A stretch of 64,000 nucleotides of DNA from the NCBI RefSeq assembly GCF_001542815.1, contig NZ_CP006992.1, positions 2,423,501 through 2,487,500 on the forward strand. The letters run 5' to 3'. How positions within the stretch are numbered: the stretch's first letter is position 1; each line of letters begins with the position of its first letter. Source of the stretch: Methylobacterium sp. AMS5 (GTDB taxonomy: Bacteria > Pseudomonadota > Alphaproteobacteria > Rhizobiales > Beijerinckiaceae). Under the pieces are notes generated by a model. The model was not told where the DNA came from. It saw nothing but the letters and a program-made list of their open reading frames with translations, and ran no database searches. Positions 54,620-61,400 of this stretch are shown here, one piece after another. The translations under genes and the position numbers were made by a program.

Positions 54620-55552
54620 ATGGGACGCTACGACCACGCCGCCTACGTCTCCCTGACGATGGAGTTTCGCTGCAACCTCAAATGCGTCCACTGCATGATC
54701 GAGGGCACGATGGATCGGCTCGCGCCGGAATCGGACGCGCATTTCGAGGAGATCCTCGCCCTCAACGCCCGCGAGCGGCGCTGGAGCGGCCTGATCCTGA
54801 CCGGGTCCGAGATCACCCTGCGGCGCGACCTGCCCGAATTGGCGCGCCGGGCGCGGGCGAGCGGCTTTGCGCATGTCCGCATTCAGACCCACGGCATGCA
54901 TCTCGGCCAGCCGAGCTACTGCCGCCGGCTGGTCGAGGCCGGCGTCGACGAGTTCTTCGTCTCCATCGCCGGCAGCGATGCGGCGAGCCACGATGCGCTG
55001 ACCCTGGTGCCGGGCTCGTTCGAGCGCGCCCTGCGCGGCTTGGAGACCCTCGACGCGATGGAGGGCGTCGAGACCCTCACCAACACCGTGGTCACCGAGC
55101 GGAGCTACCGCCTGCTGCCCGATCTCGTCACGCGGCTCGGCCATCTCCAGCGCCTGACCCAGATGGAGTTCTGGGTCTACTTCCCGATGTCCGAGCGCGA
55201 CGAGAAGGGCCTCGTTGCCCGCCACGCCCACGTCCTGCCTCATCTGCGCGAGGCGGTCTTGCGCGCCCGCGCGCTCGGACGCGCCGTCGAGGTGAAGAAC
55301 TTCCCCGAATGCCTGCTCGGCGATCTCGGCGATGCCCTCGTCAACGGCCAGCCCGAACTGCACATCGACCCGGATTTCTGGCGGGAATTCGAGCGCAACG
55401 GCTTCTATCAATGCGCCCACCGAGAGGCTTGCAGCTCTCGTGAATGCCTCGGCTTGAACACGGCCTACGTCGCGAAATTCGGGCTCGAAGCCGACCTCGT
55501 TCACCCGTTGCCCGCGCCCCGGCGGCAGGCCTGGAGCCGGGCTTCGGCTTGA
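54620..55552 (+). CDS. Radical SAM enzyme
   Basis: 310 aa from the ATG at 54620 (MGRYDHAAYVSLTMEFRCN). The [4Fe-4S] motif is CNLKCVHC (Cys18, Cys22, Cys25). LILTGSEITLRRDLPELARRA is the glycine-containing SAM strand, and GVDEFFVSIAGSDAASHD the next. Near the C-terminus Cys265, Cys271 and Cys276 (QCAHREACSSREC), possibly with the Cys in FPECLLGDLG, could ligate a second cluster, as in SPASM/twitch-type peptide-modifying enzymes. Seventeen bases after the unknown gene and followed by a terminator, it is the last operon gene. Reaction unknown. Confidence 0.88.
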   Translation: MGRYDHAAYVSLTMEFRCNLKCVHCMIEGTMDRLAPESDAHFEEILALNARERRWSGLILTGSEITLRRDLPELARRARASGFAHVRIQTHGMHLGQPSYCRRLVEAGVDEFFVSIAGSDAASHDALTLVPGSFERALRGLETLDAMEGVETLTNTVVTERSYRLLPDLVTRLGHLQRLTQMEFWVYFPMSERDEKGLVARHAHVLPHLREAVLRARALGRAVEVKNFPECLLGDLGDALVNGQPELHIDPDFWREFERNGFYQCAHREACSSRECLGLNTAYVAKFGLEADLVHPLPAPRRQAWSRASA

Positions 55553-55559
55553 TCCGGCA

Positions 55560-55585
55560 GTGCCGCGTCTCCGGCACGCTTTTTT
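55560..55585 (+). terminator. Terminator of the methyltransferase-radical SAM operon
   Basis: GTGCCG (55560-55565) pairs with CGGCAC (55572-55577) across a six-base loop, followed by GCTTTTTT. It is placed just after the radical SAM stop. Confidence 0.75.
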
Positions 55586-55616
55586 GAGGAGAGAGGCCGG
55601 TTCGCCGGCAAAGGAC

Positions 55617-55648
55617 GCGTCGAAAACAAGGACTCTTCGGGACGATGC
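55617..55648. repeat. Dispersed palindromic element, copy 3 (degenerate)
   Basis: Ends in CTCTTCGGGACGATGC, sharing TTCGGGACGATGC with copies at 11532 and 41063; the left arm is reduced to GCGTC. It abuts the 3' end of the AraC regulator gene. Confidence 0.5.
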
Positions 55649-55649
55649 C

Positions 55650-56654
55650 CTATCGGTTCCCGAGCCGGGGCCACCAGTCGTGCAGGACGTCGAGATCGGC
55701 CCGCGCATCCCTCTGGGCGAGGGCCACCTGCTCGGCCCTGAACTCGCTCGCGGTAATGCCGAACTGGGCGCGGAAGCTGCGGCTGAAATGGACCTTGCCG
55801 CGAAACCCGAAATCGGTCGCGAGCCGGGAGAGGCGGCGGGTCTCCAGCGGGTCGCTGAGGGCGGCCCGGACCGCCAGGAGCCGCCGTTCCTGGACCGAGC
55901 GCATGATGCCGCCATAGGGGGCGAACATCCGGTAGAGGGTCGCGCGCGACACGCCGATCTCGTTGGCGATCATCTCCGGCGACAGGTCCGGCGAGGCGAG
56001 GTGGGTGCGGATCGTCTGCTCGGCGAGCGTGAGGTGACAGGTGGCGAGCGTCGGCGTCGCGGCGGTCTCCTCGGCGCGGGCGGGATCGAGCAGAGCGCGC
56101 AGGAAGTCGAGCGTCTGCGTCACGACCGCCTCGGCATCCGGTTCTTCGATGAGCGTGCTGCGTTCACGCAGCGCGATCAGATGGGCGGCCAGAAGCCGGT
56201 TGCGCCCCGCATCGAGCCGTGGCGGCAGCGGGTTCTCGGCCAGGCCCGGCAGCAAGGCCCGCGGGACGACGAGCGCGACCGTGTCCGACGAGGCCGCGAG
56301 CGTGTCGACCTCCTGGGCGAGGTCGATGATCGCGACCTGCGACGACCAGATCGTGGTTTGCTGCCCGTTGATGAAGCCGCTGAAACCGCCGACGTTGTAG
56401 AGATGGAAGAGGATGTGATCCGGCGTGCGGGCGATGAGATCCCGGTCGCGGCGGTAGCTCTGCGCCCCGAACACCACCCGTGCCACCATGATGTCGCCGA
56501 TGACGGCACCGCTCGCCGAGCCGGTGGGGCTTTGCTGACCGGGATGGAAGGCCCGCGGCTCGAACAGGGGGCCGACGACGCCTTTCCAGATTTCGGCCGC
56601 GGTCCCGTGGGGCAGCCCGGTCGTGAGGTAATCCAGCCGCTGGAGTGAGGTCAC
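55650..56654 (-). CDS. AraC-family transcriptional regulator
   Basis: 334 aa from a GTG at 56654 (VTSLQRLDYLTTGLPHG); the frame is open to a TTG at 56777, which would add 41 residues of poor resemblance to the family, so the start is uncertain. N-terminal AraC-type ligand/dimerisation region (IWKGVVGPLFEPRAF, LFHLYNVGGFSGFINGQQ). The C-terminal DNA-binding pair of helix-turn-helices is clear: LSPEMIANEIGVSRATLYRMFAPYG and LSRLATDFGFRGKVHFSRSFRAQFG. It sits between the biosynthetic operon (convergent side) and an AT-rich control region facing sapC, so it could govern either. Confidence 0.88.
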   Translation of the reverse strand: MTSLQRLDYLTTGLPHGTAAEIWKGVVGPLFEPRAFHPGQQSPTGSASGAVIGDIMVARVVFGAQSYRRDRDLIARTPDHILFHLYNVGGFSGFINGQQTTIWSSQVAIIDLAQEVDTLAASSDTVALVVPRALLPGLAENPLPPRLDAGRNRLLAAHLIALRERSTLIEEPDAEAVVTQTLDFLRALLDPARAEETAATPTLATCHLTLAEQTIRTHLASPDLSPEMIANEIGVSRATLYRMFAPYGGIMRSVQERRLLAVRAALSDPLETRRLSRLATDFGFRGKVHFSRSFRAQFGITASEFRAEQVALAQRDARADLDVLHDWWPRLGNR

Positions 56655-57014
56655 GGGACAATCGACTTCCAAGAAAACGATCGGGATGCTTTTCCCATTC
56701 CGGCAATGCTCGCCGAAAGTCGCGGAAAAGAGGGTGACTGTGTGATCACGCCGTTCCTGAACGAAGTTTATCAACAATGATACGATTGATATTACTCAAT
56801 ATCCCGGCACAGATCGCGAATCCTCGCCCGTATCCTTGCCAAAATATCCTGGATTGGCTGCCGCCACCGAAGACGCGTACAGCTAAAGTCGCCCATTCAG
56901 GTTTCAAGAGCTGATGTGCTCATCAGTGATCGCTCGGGCGATCGAAGGGGGCATTCGCTGATGGCGACTTGCTGGTTTAAATTCGCTCGTTGAAATTACA
57001 TCTTCTTTTTAATT

Positions 57015-57049
57015 CGCCAAAAACGAATTATAGAATTCGAAATTTGGCG
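57015..57049. repeat. Palindrome in AT-rich control region
   Basis: CGCCAAA (57015-57021) pairs with TTTGGCG (57043-57049), and GAATT (57025-57029) with AATTC (57034-57038). It looks like a dyad operator. TTGGCGAAT recurs near 57102. Confidence 0.55.
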
Positions 57050-57066
57050 TCTCTTCGAAGTGATCG

Positions 57067-57100
57067 CACGAAATTTGAAAAAATTTGACTGTTTTTCGTG
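57067..57100. repeat. Second inverted repeat in AT-rich control region
   Basis: CACGAAA (57067-57073) and TTTCGTG (57094-57100) flank an A/T tract (TTTGAAAAAATTTGAC). Suits an AT-groove-binding silencer or a dyad activator site. Confidence 0.5.
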
Positions 57101-57500
57101 ATTGGCGAATTTTTAAGTGATGCTGCTTGTGTCGGTCATCGACAAGTATCGCACGCGCCGTTCGGTGAGGCCTGTCGATCGTGAAGCTTGGCTTTAGTGA
57201 GCCGCTGGTTTGTTGGAACGCAAGGCCCGGCTTCGGCACCGTGTCGAGCCGGGTACAGCCCTGTGACTCTTTTTTCGACGACCCCGATCGCGATTGCTTC
57301 CGAGCCCTGTGCCCCTGAGAATGGATGGCCAGGATTGATCCTCTCGAATGACGCCGTCGCGGCCGCGCTGGCGAGGTTGCATCTGAGACGCTGGATCAAT
57401 CGAAAAAATGGAACCATCCCTCCGCAGCGAGGGGCCGTCCTGATATGCAGCAGCAGGCGAAGATGCGGGAATCGCACGAGCGCCGCAACGTGGGGTCGGA

Positions 57501-58301
57501 ATGAGTAAGCAGCTTCTCATCTACGAGCGTGCCGTGCCGGTCACCCGGCAGCGTCACGGATCATGGTCCGTGAAGGCCGGTGCGTCGTTCGACTTCGCGC
57601 GCGGCGTCAATTCGGTGCCGCTCATGGTCGCCGAGTTTCCGAATTCGGCGGCCGAATATGCCATCGTGTTCGGCGGCGCTGCCGACGAGATCATTCCGGT
57701 GGCGCTCCTCGGCATTCGCGACAACGAGAACCTGTACGTATCCGAATCGGGTTCGTGGTCCGGTTCGTATGTCCCGGCCTTCCTGCGCCGCTACCCGTTC
57801 GTGTTTTCCAGCGACAACGCGAACGACGCCGATGCCACCTTCACGCTCTGCGTCGACGAGGATTTCTCGGGTTGCAACGACGAAGGCCGCGGCGAGCGCC
57901 TGTTCGACGCCGACGGCGAGCGTACACAGTATCTGCAGAACGTCCTGGGCTTCCTTCAGGCCTACCAGGTGCAGTTCCAGCGCACGAAGCTGTTCGTGAA
58001 ACGCCTGCAGGAGTTCGGCCTTCTGGAGCCGATGCAGGCGCAGTTCACGCTTCGCAGCGGTCAGCGCTCGACGCTGTCCGGCTTCAGCGTGGTCAGCCGT
58101 GATCGCCTGAAGGCTCTGTCGGCCGAGCAACTCGCCGAGTTGATGCAGGCGGACGAGATGGAGCTGATCTACCTGCATCTCGCTTCGCTGCGGAACCTTG
58201 CGCCGATCGCCGAGCGCATCGGTGCCCCGGCCGAGACGGCGCAGGCGGACGAGACCGCCCCGGCTTCTCCGGCCGACTTCGAGACCTCGGGCAACGCCTG
58301 A
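57501..58301 (+). CDS. SapC-family protein
   Basis: 266 aa from the ATG at 57501 (MSKQLLIYERAVPVTRQRH). SapC pattern: VPLMVAEFPNSAAEYAIVF, PVALLGIRDNENLYV, SGSYVPAFLRRYPFVFS, CVDEDFSGCNDEGRGERLFD and LGFLQAYQVQFQRTKLFVKRL. Family members are named after the Campylobacter S-layer locus and often neighbour surface or tryptophan-halogenase-like genes; biochemical role unknown. Here it sits 175 bases upstream of the giant LEPR-XLL gene on the same strand, with a strong hairpin between them. The acidic Ala/Glu-rich tail is probably disordered. No signal peptide. Confidence 0.85.
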   Translation: MSKQLLIYERAVPVTRQRHGSWSVKAGASFDFARGVNSVPLMVAEFPNSAAEYAIVFGGAADEIIPVALLGIRDNENLYVSESGSWSGSYVPAFLRRYPFVFSSDNANDADATFTLCVDEDFSGCNDEGRGERLFDADGERTQYLQNVLGFLQAYQVQFQRTKLFVKRLQEFGLLEPMQAQFTLRSGQRSTLSGFSVVSRDRLKALSAEQLAELMQADEMELIYLHLASLRNLAPIAERIGAPAETAQADETAPASPADFETSGNA

Positions 58302-58309
58302 TCCCGAAG

Positions 58310-58333
58310 GGCTCCCGGTCGAGGCCGGGAGCC
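58310..58333 (+). promoter_or_regulatory. Perfect 9-bp hairpin between sapC and the giant LEPR-XLL gene
   Basis: GGCTCCCGG (58310-58318) pairs exactly with CCGGGAGCC (58325-58333) across a six-base loop. No T-run, so it may be an mRNA stabiliser or processing site that sets the ratio of the two products. Confidence 0.5.
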
Positions 58334-58476
58334 ATGGGCCGATGCGCAGCCGCTGAGCGCCGGCCGAAATCTGAAAATCGCGGTGACAATGATCCCGGCG
58401 GCCCTCTTGCCTGCCGGGACGCTGTGTCTTTGCGCGCCAGGTCAGGCCGCGCAGGTTCCGGTTGGAGAGAGCGGCA

Positions 58477-61400
58477 ATGGCTTTTCCGTTCAAGTCGGAA
58501 GGCTTCTGGGGTCCCCTGTTCCGCCGCCGCGATCGTGCGCGCATGGCCGTGGAGACACCGCGCCCGTCGCGTCCGTCGAAGCGTCAGCTCGTCCTTCATC
58601 TAAAGACGAAGGCCGGAAAGCTCTTCAACCGCGATCGATTGATTTTCGATCCGTTGGAGCCGCGCGTTCTTCTCAACTCCGACATCACCTATCAAATCGG
58701 GGCGCCGTCCGACGCTGCGACCGTCGAGCATCAGCTTCTCGTCAAGCTGATCCAGCAGGACGAGACCATCAACAGCACCACGAAGACGGTGCAGCGTATT
58801 CAAGTCTTTGATTACACGAATGGAACGCAGGGCGCGAACCCGCTCCATACGTTCGGCATCATCGATGCGAGTTCAAACCAAGCTTACACGCTTCAAGGGT
58901 CGGGCGGCAAAGAGACCATCACGGTCGATGCCGATTCCTTCAAGCTTCTCGGCAATACTCAGAAGCCGATCCTCGCGTTCACCGATCCGACCAATTCCGG
59001 GGTGAATCCGAACAACAATCTCGACAACACGATTGCCCTCCTGAACACGCCGACCGGGGCCGCGCTATCGGGCGCCGAGTTCAAGCTGACGGGCGCCAAT
59101 GCCGGTGAGATCGCATCCGGCAAGTTCGCGGGAAGCTTCTCGAACGTCTCCAACCTCGTCGGTGCCGCTGCGGCCGACGACAAGCTGACGATCGGTGCCA
59201 ACGGCAGCCTCAGCGGAACGTTCGGCGGCGGCAAGAAGAGCCTGCAGCTCGACATCTCGTCGATCGTGGCGGGAAGCATCGACGCGACGCTGTCCGGCGG
59301 CGGAAGCAGCTACACGCTGGCCAGGACCAGCGGCTCCTCGGCGGCGACCTTCGGCAGCCTCGCCTTCACCGCGCCGACCACGAGCCTCGGTGTGATCCTG
59401 GGCAGCGGCGATGACACGCTCCACTTGGCCAGCCTGCCGCCCGCACCCTCCTTCTCGGTCAGCGGCGGCGCGGGCGCGGACCGAATCGTCTTCGACACCG
59501 ATCTCAACGCAGCATCCGGAAATCTCGCCGTCACCTTCGAAGGCGGCGCGGGCGACGATAGCATCGCCGTATCGGCCAACCTGAGCGCGCTGGCGGGTGA
59601 TCTCGGCATCGTCTTCAAGGGCGGTGAGGGGGCCAACACCCTGAGCGTCGCATCGGGCAAGACGCTGTCTGCCAGCGGACAAGTCACGATCGCGGCCGAC
59701 GCGACCGTGACGCCCGTCCTCACCACATCCGGATTCGATCGTTCCGGCGGCGCGACGGCGCAGATGGCCGTCACCGTCAACGACGGGGCCGTCATCCGCG
59801 GAACCGGCGTGAGGGTCGCCGTCCGCAGCGACATCACGATCGCCGACACCGCGCCGGCCGACACTTCGACCATCAGCGTCACCGCCAACGGGCTCGCCGG
59901 AATCACCCTCGCCGGTACGGTCGATGCGGGGACGGGCGACGCTGTCCTGACGACAGATGTCAACAACGCCGTCACGCTGACCTCGACGCTGACGTCGCAG
60001 CTCAAGAGCGTCACGCCGAGGCAGACCAACAGCTCCACGATCGCCGTCGGCGCCAAGGGGGCGGTGAACGGCGGGACCGTGAAGATCGCCGCCAACACGG
60101 TGGCCAAGGTCGACGTGAAGGCCATCGGGCTCGTTCTGCCCGGCCTCCTGACGGTGACCGACGCCGCGGCCGGCACCTTCGACAAGGTCAAGAGCGCGAT
60201 CAAGGGCGAGGGCAGCTTCAGCGACATCTTCACGCCCGCCGAACTGGCCGCCAAGGCCCTCATCAAATCGGCCGAGACGACGATCAACAACACGACGCAG
60301 GTGACGGTCGCTCCGAGTGCGGTGATCACGGACCCGCGGATCGTTCAGACCGGCGCCGGTACCCTTGCCGGCAGCGATCCTGCCCTCGCGCTCCAGATCT
60401 CGGCCGACGACAAGACCGACTCGACGATCACGCTCGTCGCACGGGATGCCACGTCGGTACCGGGCTTCCAGTTCGATGACCCGGCGCTGGACGCTGCGGC
60501 GAGCGCGGCCGCGAAGGCCGCTGCCGCCATCAACATCCTCAACCTGTTCGGCCTGACCGGCACGCAGAACGTCACGCGCCTCACCAGCGTCGATCTCGGC
60601 GTGCCGGCCGCGGGAAGCCTTCCCGCCGGAGCGCCCGCCGCGAACGATCTCGCCCTCGTGTCGGCGCAGGGCGCCGCCGGGATCCATGCCGCCAACGCCG
60701 GCACCCTGGCCGTGCGCATCCGCGCCGCCACCGACGCGACCGATCCGGCCAACCCGGAGACGGGCCTCGTCGCGGGCGACGGCGAGACCGACAATTCGCT
60801 GCCCGCGCCGATGAAGGCGGGTGCGGCCCAGATCAATGTGAACGACACCGTGCGGGTCGCCGTGCGCGGCGTCTCCGTCGCCGCCGCGTCCCTCGCCGTC
60901 GCGGCCACCAACGACACCACGATCGAGTCGCGCGCCGTCCAGGCCCGCAACCTGCTGACCGGCTCCACCAAGGCCCTCGTCGAGACGGCGCGCCTGACCG
61001 CCACCGGCGGCGGCATCTCCGTCGTCGCGATGGATGCGACCAAGGCGCAGGCCATCGTCGAGCCGATCCGGACCGACACCCTCGAGGACGAGAGCGATGC
61101 CGAAGAGGCGAAGCGCGAGCTGATCGGGATCGCCCGCAGTTCCGCCGTCAACACGGTCGAGCGCGACATCACGGCGACCGTCGCGGATTCGGTGGTCACG
61201 GGCGCGCAGGGCGTCGCGCTGACCGCGCAGAACGCCCTCGATCTGACCACCAACGCGAAGGCCGTCGTCGCGGCGAGCAAGCTCGGCGTGGCCGGCTCCT
61301 ACGCCGTCAACATCGTGCTCGGCAGCACCACGGCGACCGTCCGGGGCGGAAGCATGAGCGCCGCGACCGGCGACATCTCCGTCAACGCGTCCGACGTGAC

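Larger units (their letters stand above)
56655..57500. promoter_or_regulatory. AT-rich control region between the AraC gene and sapC
   Basis: About 850 bases without a convincing gene (720 if the AraC gene starts at its TTG). The first 450 are AT-rich, unlike the surroundings; two palindromes lie at 57015-57049 and 57067-57100. The 57160-57500 part is GC-normal; frames in it are open on both strands but show no family. A 16-mer TGAGACGCTGGATCAA at 57384-57399 also occurs upstream of the export operon. Confidence 0.5.

Noticed and set aside
57009..57239. Minus ORF of 76 codons in the AT-rich control region
   Set aside because: It runs through both palindromes, which better explain the sequence; composition is unlike a coding gene here.
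57188..57508. Plus ORF of 106 codons before sapC
   Set aside because: No ribosome binding site or family resemblance, its end overlaps the sapC start, and an equally long frame is open on the opposite strand.
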